Translations under genes and position numbers: made by a program | NCBI RefSeq assembly: GCF_016889705.1 | Contig: NZ_CP069526.1 | Span: forward strand, 3,720,001 to 3,784,000 | Direction of reading: 5' to 3' | DNA: 64,000 nucleotides | DNA from: Amycolatopsis sp. FDAARGOS 1241 | GTDB lineage: Bacteria > Actinomycetota > Actinomycetes > Mycobacteriales > Pseudonocardiaceae | Notes under the pieces: generated by a model | The model's database searches: none | Told to the model about the DNA's origin: nothing | The model's input: the letters and a program-made list of their open reading frames with translations, nothing else | Shown: positions 18,212-30,478 of the stretch, piece by piece | How the letters are laid out: each line of letters begins with the position of its first letter | Numbering within the stretch: the first letter of the stretch is position 1

Positions 18212-18796
18212 CTACCGTGAGGGCCGGTGCACCGCGGGCAGTTTCGCCAGCGCGGTGCGCACGCCCTCGGCCACGCGCGGGTGCCCGAGTGGCAGCGGGG
18301 CCGGGATGCGGTCGTCCGGGGTGTCGGTGGTGTGGGCGACCAGCTCCACGTCGATGCCGGCGTCGCGCAGCCGCGCGATCTCGTTGCCGTGCGCCGCGAG
18401 CCAGCCTTCGTCGGCCGCGAGCGCATCACCCGGGCTGACGACGCCCTCGGCGGAGGGGTCGACCAGCAGCACCGAGCGCACGCGGTCCCGGTGCTCCTGT
18501 GCGAGCCGCAGGGCATCGCCGGCGTCGGGGCCGCTCGCGACGATGTCGGCGAGGTGCCGCGCGTCCGCCGGTTCGGCCAGCGCTCGCGCGGCCTCCCGGG
18601 CGCCGTTCTCGACGGGCAGGCGGCACCAGAAGATCTCGTGGCCACCGGCGAGCGGGCGCCAGGTGGGCGGGAGGTCGTCGTGCTTGGCCTCGCCGGCGGG
18701 GTCGAGCACGACGAGCCGCCGCGCGCCGCGCGTGCCGCCGGTGACCAGCGCCGGGCCCTCGGCGCGAACCGGGTCCACCGTCGGGTCCTCGGGCAT
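18212..18796 (-). CDS. Short alpha/beta-hydrolase-like protein, stress-promoter driven
   Basis: 194 residues. The core resembles an alpha/beta-hydrolase: strand-elbow-helix DIVASGPDAGDALRLAQEH (about residues 93-111), followed by RVRSVLLVDPSAEGV. At the nucleophile elbow the sequence is G-P-D-A-G instead of G-x-S-x-G, so any nucleophile would be Asp, as in haloalkane dehalogenases and epoxide hydrolases; alternatively activity is lost. No lid domain is evident, and the protein is short for the fold. GGAAGGAG precedes the ATG at 18796. Divergent from maeB with back-to-back stress promoters. Confidence 0.6.
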   Translation of the reverse strand: MPEDPTVDPVRAEGPALVTGGTRGARRLVVLDPAGEAKHDDLPPTWRPLAGGHEIFWCRLPVENGAREAARALAEPADARHLADIVASGPDAGDALRLAQEHRDRVRSVLLVDPSAEGVVSPGDALAADEGWLAAHGNEIARLRDAGIDVELVAHTTDTPDDRIPAPLPLGHPRVAEGVRTALAKLPAVHRPSR

Positions 18797-18825
18797 GGGG
18801 CACTCCTTCCTGTCCGCTCCGGCGG

Positions 18826-18850
18826 GTACCCGTCGCAGGCCGTGAAAAAC
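18826..18850 (-). promoter_or_regulatory. SigB/SigF-like promoter (leftward)
   Basis: On the minus strand, GTTT (18850-18847), exactly 15 nt, GGGTAC (18831-18826). Serves the gene starting at 18796, leaving a leader of about 25 nt with a ribosome site. Confidence 0.75.
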
Positions 18851-18856
18851 GCGGCG

Positions 18857-18881
18857 ATTTCCGCGTCGCGGCCGGGGGTAT
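18857..18881 (+). promoter_or_regulatory. SigB/SigF-like promoter for malic enzyme, leaderless geometry
   Basis: ATTT (18857-18860), 15 nt, GGGTAT (18876-18881), then 9 nt to the ATG at 18891. Transcription would start at or within 2-3 nt of the start codon. Divergent from the promoter at 18826-18850. Confidence 0.75.
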
Positions 18882-18890
18882 CCGCCGCTC

Positions 18891-20018
<1,128 letters not shown>

Positions 20019-20166
20019 GGACATCCCTTTCGCGGCTGGGCCGCGGGCGTGACCCTGCGACCGGCTGACCTCCTGCCTGGGGCAGGACCTGTCCGTCCGT
20101 GGTTGCCGGTCCCAGCACGGTCGGAGCAGCCGGCCTGATCCCGACCGCGGGAAGCCGGCGACAAGT

Positions 20167-20209
20167 CCGGCGAAGAGGGCGGCCGCACTCCAGCCGCCCT
20201 CTTCGCCGG
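20167..20209. terminator. Strong bidirectional terminator between maeB-like gene and Rv2629-like gene
   Basis: A perfect 17-bp stem, CCGGCGAAGAGGGCGGC (20167-20183) against 20193-20209, with a 9-nt loop, in the 237-bp convergent gap. Nothing else was recognised in this gap. Confidence 0.8.
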
Positions 20210-20255
20210 GCAAGGACGGGCGGACGCACCCCACCGCGTGTCCGCCCGCCGGTTC

Positions 20256-21350
20256 TCAGGGGTGGCGGAGCAGTGCGGCGAAGCCGTCGGGCAGGTCGAT
20301 CCGCTCGTCCATCACCACCACGTCGGCGCCGACGGCCACTGCCGCGTACGGCAGCGCTTCGTCGGCGCGGTGCTTCGCCGGGTGCTCGGCGCCCAGCGCG
20401 GCGAGCCGGGGCTTCGCCACACCGACCTGGGTCGGTTCGGCCCCGGTGAGCACTTCGGCGTCACCCGGCTCGCCGACCAGCAACGTCTCGACGTTCGCCT
20501 CGGCCAGCGCCGCCGTCACGGCTTGCAGCCCGCTGACCGCGAGACCGGACTCGCGTCCGGCTTCCGCGCGGAACCGCTCGGCCAGGTCGTCCAGCTCGAC
20601 GAGGTGGCGGCCGGTGAGCAGCTCGTGGACGCGTTCGTCGAGCTCGTCGCGGTCCGAACCGGCCGCCCGGCCGCCCGTTCCGGTCTCCTGGGTGATCGAG
20701 CGCACCGGTTCCGGCAGCAGCTCGTGCAGTTCGGCCCGGGCCTGCACCTCGCCGGCGAGCACGACGAGCCGCGCGCCGGTCCGTTCGACGGTCTTCGCGA
20801 CGTGCGCGGCGACGTCTTCGAGGTTGTGCCGCACGGTTTCTTCGCTGTGCGCCTGGATCGACCGGTGCGCGGGCCCACCGCCGCGCACCTTGTGCACGTC
20901 GTCGTCGCGGCCCCGCACGGTTTCGGTCTGCGTGGTGCCGTCGGCGTGGTGCACCTCGACCTCGGCACCCACCCGGTCCACGAGCACCAGCACGTAGTCG
21001 GGCACGTCTTCGGTGTGCGTGACCACGGGCAGGAAGTAGGGCAGGTCCGAGTAGCGGGCGTCCTGGCCGGCGGGCGGCGCGGCGAGCCGGCGGTCGGCGA
21101 CGATCTTCCTGTTCGCCGCGATCAGGCTCCGGCCGGCACGGCCGACGGGCGGCGGACCGGCCTCGGCGGTGCGCAGGACGACGTCGACGGTCTCCGGATC
21201 GGCGTTCTGCTCGGACAGCGCCGCCTCGATCTCCTTGAGCCGCAGGCGCAGCTGCTTGGCGGCGTCCTCGGTGTCGTGCGACTCGTCGAAGTGCACGGAC
21301 ACGAACGGACCGGTGGCGGCGGTCAGGGGGCGCAGGCCACGGGTGTCCAC
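20256..21350 (-). CDS. Rv2629-like baeRF/Vms1-type eRF1-fold protein
   Basis: 364 residues. Features: FVSVHFDESHDTEDAA near the N-terminus, central RHNLEDVAAHVAKTVERTGARLVVLAG and a C-terminal eRF1-like domain with ALAEANVETLLVG. This matches the Rv2629 family, now placed with bacterial eRF1/Vms1-type peptidyl-tRNA hydrolase-like proteins; Rv2629 belongs to the mycobacterial DosR dormancy regulon (family knowledge). It follows the pyruvate oxidase gene with a 12-nt gap, so the two form an operon. A role in rescuing stalled ribosomes under stress is inference. Confidence 0.8.
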   Translation of the reverse strand: MDTRGLRPLTAATGPFVSVHFDESHDTEDAAKQLRLRLKEIEAALSEQNADPETVDVVLRTAEAGPPPVGRAGRSLIAANRKIVADRRLAAPPAGQDARYSDLPYFLPVVTHTEDVPDYVLVLVDRVGAEVEVHHADGTTQTETVRGRDDDVHKVRGGGPAHRSIQAHSEETVRHNLEDVAAHVAKTVERTGARLVVLAGEVQARAELHELLPEPVRSITQETGTGGRAAGSDRDELDERVHELLTGRHLVELDDLAERFRAEAGRESGLAVSGLQAVTAALAEANVETLLVGEPGDAEVLTGAEPTQVGVAKPRLAALGAEHPAKHRADEALPYAAVAVGADVVVMDERIDLPDGFAALLRHP

Positions 21351-21362
21351 AGGGGACTCCTT

Positions 21363-23153
21363 TCAGTTCCTCGACGGCAGGAGCTCCTGGACCTTCGTCT
21401 TGAGGCCCTGGGCAACCAGGTGCCAGGCGTTCGGGTCGCCCTTGAGCACCGATTCGGTCATGGACTTGAGCTGCTCCATGGTCGCGTGCGGCGGGATCGG
21501 CGGCACCTCGGGATCGCAGCGCACGTCGAGCACGGTCGGCACGTCGGCGGCGAGCGCCGCGGCCCAGGCGGCACCGAGCTGGGCGGGGTCCTCGACCGCC
21601 ACGCCGCCGAGCCCGATGCCGCGCGCGAAGTCCGCATAGGACACTTCGGGCAGCGACTGCGACGGTTCGAACTTCGGCGCGCCGCCCATCGCGCGCAGCT
21701 CCCACGTGACCTGGTTGAGATCGCCGTTGTGGAACACGCAGATCACACATCGCTGGTCGGGCCACAGCTCGCGGTAGCGGGCGATCGTCAGCAGCTCCGC
21801 GAGGCCGTTCATCTGCATGGCGCCGTCACCGACGAGGGCGACCACCGGACGATCGGGGTGGGCGAACTTCGCGCCGATCGCGTACGGCACGGCGGGCCCC
21901 ATCGTCGCGAGCGTGCCCGAGAGCGAGCCGCGGATGCGGCCGCGGATGCGGAGGTTGCGGGCGTACCAGTTGGCCGTCGACCCCGAATCGGTGGTGACGA
22001 TGGCGTCCTCGGGGATGCGCTCGGACAGCTCGTGCACGATGCGCATCGGGTTGATCGGGTGCGCTTCCAGCATCGCCTGGCGAGTGACGGTGTCCGTCCA
22101 CTCGGTTACGTTCTTTTCGACGCGCTCGCGCCAGGCGCGCACGGTTTTGCGCTCCAGCAACGGGATGAGGTGCTCCAGTGTGCTCTTCGCGTCACCGAGG
22201 AGCGTGACCTCGGTGGGGTAGCGCAGCCCCAGGAACCGCGCGTCGAGGTCGATCTGCACGGCGCGCGCCTGCCCGAACGGCGGCAGGAACTGGCTGTAGG
22301 GGAAGCCGGAGCCGACGATCAGCAGGGTGTCGCAGTCGCGCATCAGCTCGTAGCTCGGGCGCGTGCCGAGCAGGCCGATCGCGCCGGTGACGTAGGGCAG
22401 GTCGTCGGGCAGGACGTCCTTGCCCAGCAACGCTTTCGCCACGCCCGCAGCGGTCAGCTCGGCGACTTCGCGCACCTCGGTGACGGCGTTGCGCGCGCCC
22501 TGGCCGACGAGGATCGCGACCTTCTCGCCGGCGTTGAGCACCTCGGCGGCTCGCGTCAGCTCCTCGTCAGGCGGCACGACCTTCGCGTGCGGGTGGTCCG
22601 GCGGGCTGGAGGGCACGTGCTTGAACTCGTGTTCCGGTGGTTCGTAGGGGAGTTCCTGCACGTCGGCCGGGATGATGAGGGCCGTGGGGGCGCGCTGGGC
22701 GAGCGCGGTGCGGATCGCGCGGTCCAGGGCGTTGGGCAGCTGTTCCGGCACGTTGACCTCGACGAGGTACTCGCTGGCGACGTCCTTGAACAGCGCCTGC
22801 AGGTCCACTTCCTGCTGGTAGCTGCCGCCCATCGCGCTGCGTGCTGTCTGCCCGACGATCGCCACCACCGGCACGTGGTCGAGCTTTGCGTCGTACAGCC
22901 CATTGAGCAGGTGGATCGCGCCGGGCCCGGACGTCGCCGCGCACACCCCGACGCGCCCGCTGAACTTCGCGTACCCCACGGCTTCGAACGCGGCCATCTC
23001 CTCGTGCCGCGCCTGGACGAACCGCGGCTTGTTCCCCGCCGCGCCGAACGCGGTGACGAGCCCGTTGATCCCGTCACCCGGGTAGCCGAAAACCTGCTCG
23101 ACGTCCCATTCGCGCAGCCTGGCCAGCACGTAGTCCGCAACGCTTTGACTCAT
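21363..23153 (-). CDS. Thiamine-diphosphate pyruvate oxidase-like enzyme (PoxB/acetolactate synthase superfamily)
   Basis: 596 residues, full length. Catalytic Glu lies in FVQARHEEMAAFEAVGYAKF; TPP/Mg motif GDGAMQMNGLAELLTIARY followed by CVICVFHNGDLNQVTW. The middle domain (GEKVAILVGQGARNA) fits the FAD/UDP-type domain of pyruvate oxidases. It would convert pyruvate to acetate or acetyl phosphate, passing electrons to quinone or oxygen; decarboxylase alternatives cannot be excluded. The -10 box CGGTAC ends 9 nt before the ATG at 23153, so the message is probably leaderless. Confidence 0.88.
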   Translation of the reverse strand: MSQSVADYVLARLREWDVEQVFGYPGDGINGLVTAFGAAGNKPRFVQARHEEMAAFEAVGYAKFSGRVGVCAATSGPGAIHLLNGLYDAKLDHVPVVAIVGQTARSAMGGSYQQEVDLQALFKDVASEYLVEVNVPEQLPNALDRAIRTALAQRAPTALIIPADVQELPYEPPEHEFKHVPSSPPDHPHAKVVPPDEELTRAAEVLNAGEKVAILVGQGARNAVTEVREVAELTAAGVAKALLGKDVLPDDLPYVTGAIGLLGTRPSYELMRDCDTLLIVGSGFPYSQFLPPFGQARAVQIDLDARFLGLRYPTEVTLLGDAKSTLEHLIPLLERKTVRAWRERVEKNVTEWTDTVTRQAMLEAHPINPMRIVHELSERIPEDAIVTTDSGSTANWYARNLRIRGRIRGSLSGTLATMGPAVPYAIGAKFAHPDRPVVALVGDGAMQMNGLAELLTIARYRELWPDQRCVICVFHNGDLNQVTWELRAMGGAPKFEPSQSLPEVSYADFARGIGLGGVAVEDPAQLGAAWAAALAADVPTVLDVRCDPEVPPIPPHATMEQLKSMTESVLKGDPNAWHLVAQGLKTKVQELLPSRN

Positions 23154-23162
23154 GCGGCCCGG

Positions 23163-23188
23163 GTACCGCGGGGCCCGGCCGGGCAAAC
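23163..23188 (-). promoter_or_regulatory. SigB/SigF-like promoter for pyruvate oxidase, leaderless geometry
   Basis: Minus strand GTTT (23188-23185), 16 nt, CGGTAC (23168-23163), 9 nt to the ATG at 23153. Confidence 0.6.
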
Positions 23189-23194
23189 ATCGTC

Positions 23195-23805
23195 TCAGGC
23201 GGCCGGATACTGCCGCTCGCGCACCAGGTCGGCGAGGTGCACCCCGTTGCGCACCAGCTTGGCGTTCGTCGAGGCGGCGGCCTTCGGGTTTCCGTGAGGT
23301 CGAGGTAGTCGCCGCCCTGCATGGCTTCGCCGTTCCAGCAGGTGGCGCCCTGCGCGGGCACGGTGAAGCCCGTGTCGTCGAGCGCCTGGAACAGGTCCGC
23401 GATGATCTTGTGGGCGGCGTCCTCGTTGCCGACCACCGCGGCGACGCCGACCTTGCCGAACATCGCCGGGCGGCCTTCGCCGTCCGTTTCGGACAGCTCG
23501 GCGTCGAGGCGCTCCAGCACCCGCTGCGCGACGCTCGACATGTGCCCGACCCAGGTCGGCGTCGCCACGAGCAGCACGTCGGCCGCCGCGACCTTCCGGC
23601 GGATTTCGGGCCACTCGTCGCCGCGGCCCAGGTCGGCCTCCACGCCGGGGCGCACGTCGTAGTCGACGACACGCACCACCTCGACGGTCGCCCCGTGCTC
23701 GGCGAACAGCTCGAGCGGCTGGCGTGCGATCAGGTCGCTGCTCGACTTGGCCGGCGAGGGCTTGAGCGTGCAGGTCAGCGCGACGACGCGCAACGGCTGG
23801 TTCAC
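23195..23805 (-). pseudogene. Flavodoxin/NADPH-dependent FMN reductase-like gene with C-terminal frameshift
   Basis: Frame 1 from ATG 23805 gives LRVVALTCTLKPSPAKSSSD, then VLLVATPTWVGHMSSVAQRVLERL (FMN-binding loop) and CWNGEAMQGGDYLDL. Around 23290-23300 the frame breaks; the natural C-terminus GNPKAAASTNAKLVRNGVHL continues in another frame to a stop at 23195. A single missing nucleotide explains it. Read unshifted, the protein instead runs through unrelated sequence into the next gene. Either a real mutation near the C-terminus or a sequencing error. The intact protein would be a ~200-residue flavoprotein reductase. Confidence 0.75.
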
Positions 23806-23920
23806 GGCTTCCTACCGACTCGGACAGGTTCGGATGGCTTCCCGCGAGCCGCCGGTTGAACCCGCGCCCGGCTGGGCACTCTCCGGAATCGGATCGCGCC
23901 GGTGAAGGGACGAGGCAAGA

Positions 23921-24535
23921 ATGCGGCTCACGCCACGGGGGACGAAGTTCTTCGATCTGCTCACCGATGCCGCGGCCAACCTCGTGACCGCGACGGCGCT
24001 GCTCCGCGACCTGGTCGGCGCCGCACCGGGGGAGCGGGAGCTGATGGCGAAGCGCCTGCACGAGGTCGAGCACCAGGGCGACGAGCTGACCCACACGATC
24101 ATGGTGGAGCTCAACAGCTCCTTCGTCACGCCCTTCGACCGCGAGGACATCCAGGCGCTTGCCGCGAAGATCGACGACGTCCTCGACTTCATGGACACCG
24201 CCGCCGACCTGTCGGTGCTCTACCGAGTGGACGCGTTCCCGCCCGGCACCGAGACGCTCGTGCGCGTGCTGTGCCGCTGCTCCGAGCTGACCGCGGCGGC
24301 CATGCCGGGCCTCGCGAAGGTCGGGGAACTGGAACCGTACTGGATCGAGATCAACGAGCTGGAGAACGAGGCCGACCGCGTCTACCGCCGTATCCTCGCG
24401 CAGCTGTTCGAACCCGGCGCGGACGCGCTGGAGGTGCTGAAGACGAAGGAAGTCGTCGAGCAGTTCGAACTCGCGGCCGACGCCTTCGAGCACGTGGCCG
24501 ACGCGGTGCAGACGATCGCGGTCAAGGAGTCGTAG
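23921..24535 (+). CDS. DUF47/PhoU-like phosphate transport accessory protein
   Basis: 204 residues, all helical: MRLTPRGTKFFDLLTDAAANL, KRLHEVEHQGDELTHTIMVELN, FVTPFDREDIQALAAKIDDVLDFMD. These are the hallmarks of DUF47 proteins, which sit beside PiT transporters and restrain or regulate them. The stop codon overlaps the PiT GTG start by 1 nt, so translation is coupled. Confidence 0.92.
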   Translation: MRLTPRGTKFFDLLTDAAANLVTATALLRDLVGAAPGERELMAKRLHEVEHQGDELTHTIMVELNSSFVTPFDREDIQALAAKIDDVLDFMDTAADLSVLYRVDAFPPGTETLVRVLCRCSELTAAAMPGLAKVGELEPYWIEINELENEADRVYRRILAQLFEPGADALEVLKTKEVVEQFELAADAFEHVADAVQTIAVKES

Positions 24536-25530
24536 TGACGGGCACGGCCGCGCTCGTCACGGTCGTCGTGCTGACCCTGTTCTTCGACTACACCAACGGG
24601 TTCCACGACGCGGCGAATGCCATCGCCGGCGCGGTGTCCACGCGTGCGCTGACCCTGCGGACCGCGCTCGCGCTCGCCGCGGTCATGAACGTCGCCGGGG
24701 CGTTGCTGTCCACCGGCGTCGCGGCGACCGTCGCGAAAGGAGTGATCGACGTCCCGGCGGGGCCACATGCGCTCTCCGTGGTCTTCGCCGCGCTGGCCGG
24801 GGCCATCACGTGGAACCTGATCACGTGGTACTTCGGCCTGCCTTCGTCTTCCTCGCACTCGCTGATCGGCGGCATGGTCGGCGCGGCGCTGGCGGCGGCG
24901 AGCACCGTGCACTGGACCGGCATCGTCGAGAAGGTGCTCGTGCCGATGGTCGCCTCACCGCTGCTCGGCCTGGGTCTCGGCTACGTCGCGATGGTCGGCG
25001 CGCTGTGGCTGCTGCGGCGCGCGAACCCGCACCGCAGTGGCCGGGTGTTCCGCCGCTGCCAGATCCTCTCGGCGTCGGCCCTCGCGCTGGGCCACGGGCT
25101 GCAGGACGCCCAGAAGGGCATGGGGATCATCGTGCTCGCGCTGGTCGCCGCCGGGCGGCAGACGAGCTTCGCCGTGCCGCTGTGGGTCACGTTGCTGTGC
25201 GCCGGCGCGCTGTCGCTGGGCACGTACTCGGGCGGGCTGCGGATCATGCGCACGCTCGGGCGCCGCGTGTTCCCGCTCGACCCGCCGCACGGGTTCGTCG
25301 CCGAGTCGGTGGCCTCTTCCGTGCTGTACGTGACGGCGTTCGCGGTGAAGGCCCCGATCTCGACCACGCACGTGATCACCGCGGCGATCATGGGCGTGGG
25401 TGCGACCCGCCGGCTGTCGGCGGTGCGCTGGGGCATCGCTCGCGACATCGTGCTCGGCTGGGTGCTCACGTTCCCCGCGGCGGCCGCGGTGTCCGCGGTG
25501 GTCTACTTCGTGGTGAACGCGGTGAGCTGA
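24535..25530 (+). CDS. Low-affinity inorganic phosphate transporter, PiT family
   Basis: 331 residues, about ten membrane segments. Both PiT signature repeats are visible: DYTNGFHDAANAIAGAVSTR (residues about 19-38) and LALGHGLQDAQKGMGIIVLAL, plus SSSSHSLIGG and APISTTHVITAAIMGVG. Imports phosphate with a metal ion or proton across the plasma membrane. GTG at 24535 has AAGGAG 6 nt upstream and overlaps the DUF47 stop. Confidence 0.93.
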   Translation: MTGTAALVTVVVLTLFFDYTNGFHDAANAIAGAVSTRALTLRTALALAAVMNVAGALLSTGVAATVAKGVIDVPAGPHALSVVFAALAGAITWNLITWYFGLPSSSSHSLIGGMVGAALAAASTVHWTGIVEKVLVPMVASPLLGLGLGYVAMVGALWLLRRANPHRSGRVFRRCQILSASALALGHGLQDAQKGMGIIVLALVAAGRQTSFAVPLWVTLLCAGALSLGTYSGGLRIMRTLGRRVFPLDPPHGFVAESVASSVLYVTAFAVKAPISTTHVITAAIMGVGATRRLSAVRWGIARDIVLGWVLTFPAAAAVSAVVYFVVNAVS

Positions 25531-25534
25531 GCCC

Positions 25535-25849
25535 TCAGCAGTCGTCGGGTGAGCGCCGGCGCAGGATGAGCCGCAGCACGATGATCAGCCCGAGCACGCC
25601 GGCGAACACCGGGAACGGGTTGGCTCGCACGGTGTCGGCGCCGTGGCGGAACTTCGCCGCCGCGGGCTCGCCGACCACGCCGCCGACCTTGGCCTCGGCC
25701 TGGTCGAGCCGTGCGTCGATGCCGCGGGTGATCTTCGGGCGCACGTCGAGCTTCTGCTCGAGCGTGTCGAGAGTCTGGGCCAGCTCGGCCCGCGTCGCGT
25801 CGCGGTCGATGCGGACTTCCTCCGGCGTCTCCGGGAACTCGCGGTTCAC
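25535..25849 (-). CDS. DUF3618 membrane-anchored protein
   Basis: 104 residues: RIDRDATRAELAQTLDTLEQKL at the N-terminus is the DUF3618 signature; one hydrophobic segment PFPVFAGVLGLIIVLRLIL near the C-terminus, then a basic tail RRRSPDDC. Its GTG overlaps the holin-like gene's TGA (GTGA), and GGAGGT stands just before it, so the two are translationally coupled. Likely envelope-associated; function unknown. Confidence 0.8.
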   Translation of the reverse strand: MNREFPETPEEVRIDRDATRAELAQTLDTLEQKLDVRPKITRGIDARLDQAEAKVGGVVGEPAAAKFRHGADTVRANPFPVFAGVLGLIIVLRLILRRRSPDDC

Positions 25850-26259
25850 GAGCGCACCTCCTGCCGCACGACCTCGACGTCCTCGCGGACGCCCTCGATG
25901 GCTTCCTCCGGCATCGGCGGGCTGCCGCGCTTGAGCTGCGTGCGCCCCACCAGCGCCGTCAGCCCGGCCAGCACGAACAGCACCCCGGCGACGACGAGCG
26001 CGGCCGCCCAGCCAGGCAGCACCAGGGCGAGTGCCATGATCGCAGCGGCCACGACCGCACCGCCACCGAACAGCGCGACCAGCCCTGCCGCGCCGAACAG
26101 TCCGGCGCCAACCCCCATCCGGGTGCTCTTCTTGCGCACCTCGAACACGGCGAGGCGGACCTCGTCGCGCACCAAGCGCTTGATCTGTTCGGTCAGGTCG
26201 GACACCAGCTCCCCGAACGACCGCTCCTCCGGCGGCTTCGCGGGCACTTCCTCGATCAC
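25846..26259 (-). CDS. Actinobacterial phage-holin-like membrane protein (DUF1469 type)
   Basis: 137 residues. Soluble N-terminus SFGELVSDLTEQIKRLVRDEVRLA, then two hydrophobic hairpins (AGLVALFGGGAVVAAAIMAL and WAAALVVAGVLFVLAGLTAL) and an acidic C-terminus. This is the putative Actinobacterial Holin-X family, found with DUF3618 in stress islands, not phage. GTG at 26259 chosen because GGAGG lies 6 nt upstream; the GTG at 26262 is too close to it. A stress-type promoter lies at 26300-26324. Confidence 0.8.
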   Translation of the reverse strand: MIEEVPAKPPEERSFGELVSDLTEQIKRLVRDEVRLAVFEVRKKSTRMGVGAGLFGAAGLVALFGGGAVVAAAIMALALVLPGWAAALVVAGVLFVLAGLTALVGRTQLKRGSPPMPEEAIEGVREDVEVVRQEVRS

Positions 26260-26299
26260 CACACACCTCCAAGGTCGCAGGATCGCCTTGAGACCCCGG

Positions 26300-26324
26300 G
26301 TTCCCGCTGTGCTCGCAGCTCAAC
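26300..26324 (-). promoter_or_regulatory. SigB/SigF-like promoter for holin-like/DUF3618 operon
   Basis: Minus strand GTTG (26324-26321), 15 nt, GGGAAC (26305-26300); leader about 35 nt. Both boxes differ from consensus by one base. It overlaps the end of the upstream DUF2795 gene by 5 nt. Confidence 0.5.
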
Positions 26325-26529
26325 CCGACGTCGAACGGTTCGTTTCGAGGGCCGTCCACACGCCGTCGAGGTCGTCGTAGCGCGCCTCGGCGGCGAGTGC
26401 GCCGAGCGGGCCCAGCACGTCGTCGCCCGCGCCGGCGGCGGTGGCCTGCCGCAGCAGCTCCGCGCGGCCGCACGGGTAGCGGACACCGGCAAGGTGCCGC
26501 GAGAGCGTGTCGTGGTCCGGAAAGGACAT
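26320..26529 (-). CDS. DUF2795 small protein
   Basis: 69 residues: LSRHLAGVRYPCGRAELLRQA, then GPLGALAAEARYDDLDGVWTAL. This matches the DUF2795 pattern (L-x-G-V-x-Y-P then a helical repeat), function unknown, common in actinobacterial stress clusters. GAGGAGGCGCGA precedes the ATG. A possible -10 box GGGTAC lies at 26566-26561 with a poor -35. Confidence 0.75.
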   Translation of the reverse strand: MSFPDHDTLSRHLAGVRYPCGRAELLRQATAAGAGDDVLGPLGALAAEARYDDLDGVWTALETNRSTSG

Positions 26530-26580
26530 TCGCGCCTCCTCGGTTCGTCGCGCTTCCCGGGTACCCGCCGCGGCGCGGGT

Positions 26581-27852
26581 TCACCCGGGGACGTCACCGC
26601 GGCCGAGGGGCACGTGGTCGCCCCGCGCTTCGATCCGCCGCATCAACGGTTGGGCGAGGATCCCGTGCACCAAAACCGAAAGCGCGACGGCCAGCGCGCC
26701 GACGCGCCAGAGCGACGCCCGCCCGGGCACGGGGACCGCGTGCAGCGCGTGGGCCAGGTAGTAGAGCGTGCCGATGCCGCGGACCCCGAAGAACGCGATG
26801 CCGGACGCGGCCCGGCCCCGCGCGGCCGAGCGGATGAGCGAAACCAGCCCGGTCAGCGGCCGGACGAGGAACACGACGGTGAACACGAGCAGGATCTCGG
26901 TGACCGTGAGCCCCCGCAGTAGCCCGTCGCCGAGCGCGAGACCGAGGCCGAGCAGGGCCACGGCGACGAAGAGGCGCTCGAGCTGGCGGCCGAAGGAGTG
27001 CAGCACGTCGTGGTAGCGGTGGGACCGTTCCCGGTTCCGCACGGTGACGGCGGCGGTGAACACGGCGAGGAAGCCGTTGCCGTGCACCAGCTCGGCCAGC
27101 GCGTAGGGGAGGAAGGCCAGCGCGAGCAGCACGAGCCCATCGGCGTACTCGGCGAGCCGCACCCGCGACGAGGGGGTGCGGAACATCGTCCACGCGAGCA
27201 GCCGGCCGGTGCCGAGGCCGGCGAGGACACCGACGGGCAGCGGCAGCAGCACGTCGGTGAGCACCCAGGCACCGCCGTGCGGTTGTCCTGCGAGGCTGAG
27301 GGCGACCACGACGAACGGCATGGCCAGCCCGTCGTTGAGCCCGGCTTCCGTGGTGAGGGTGAACCGGACCTCGTTGTCGCGCGCGAGTTCCGGCCCGGCG
27401 CCGGGCGCGGGCACGCCGACGTCGCCCGCGAGCACCGGGTCCGTCGGGGCGAGCACGGATCCCAGCAGCAGCGCGGCCGCGGGTGCCAGACCCAGCCACC
27501 ACCACCCGAGCAGAGCCACGGCGGCGATCGCGAGCGGCATGGCCAGGGCCAGCAGCCGCCACGTCGACAGCCAGCGCCGCGGGCCGAAGGGGCGGTCGAC
27601 CGACAGCCCGGCCCCGGCCAGCGCGACGAGGATGCCGAGCTGCGCGAACGATTCGACACCCGCGAGGTGCGCAGCGGGATCGGCCCAGCCGTCGCCGTAC
27701 GGTGCGGGCAGCGGCGCGATCCCCAGCAGCACGCCGGCGACGAGCATCACCAGCGGCGCCGAGAACGGCCGGTCGGCCACCAGCTTCGGCAGCACCGCCG
27801 CGGCGAGCGCGAGCAACCCGGCGACACCGAGCAGGACCGTCAGCGCCGACAC
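26581..27852 (-). CDS. Na+/H+ antiporter, CPA1 family
   Basis: 423 residues, twelve or so membrane segments. Conserved ion-site motifs are LAPTDPVLAGDVGVP and TTEAGLNDGLAMPFVVVA (the ND pair of CPA1 exchangers); GVRGIGTLYYLAHAL near the C-terminus. It exchanges Na+ or K+ for H+. The start at 27852 is 13 nt downstream of the ClpC-like gene's stop, suggesting one transcript from the stress promoter at 30450-30474. Confidence 0.9.
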   Translation of the reverse strand: MSALTVLLGVAGLLALAAAVLPKLVADRPFSAPLVMLVAGVLLGIAPLPAPYGDGWADPAAHLAGVESFAQLGILVALAGAGLSVDRPFGPRRWLSTWRLLALAMPLAIAAVALLGWWWLGLAPAAALLLGSVLAPTDPVLAGDVGVPAPGAGPELARDNEVRFTLTTEAGLNDGLAMPFVVVALSLAGQPHGGAWVLTDVLLPLPVGVLAGLGTGRLLAWTMFRTPSSRVRLAEYADGLVLLALAFLPYALAELVHGNGFLAVFTAAVTVRNRERSHRYHDVLHSFGRQLERLFVAVALLGLGLALGDGLLRGLTVTEILLVFTVVFLVRPLTGLVSLIRSAARGRAASGIAFFGVRGIGTLYYLAHALHAVPVPGRASLWRVGALAVALSVLVHGILAQPLMRRIEARGDHVPLGRGDVPG

Positions 27853-27865
27853 GGCGGGGGCCAGG

Positions 27866-30440
<2,575 letters not shown>

Positions 30441-30449
30441 GTCCTGCAC

Positions 30450-30474
30450 CTACCCGCTGCGGCACCGGGCAAAC
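30450..30474 (-). promoter_or_regulatory. SigB/SigF-like promoter for clpC-like gene, leaderless geometry
   Basis: Minus strand GTTT (30474-30471), 15 nt, GGGTAG (30455-30450), 9 nt to the ATG at 30440. Confidence 0.75.
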
Positions 30475-30478
30475 GTGT

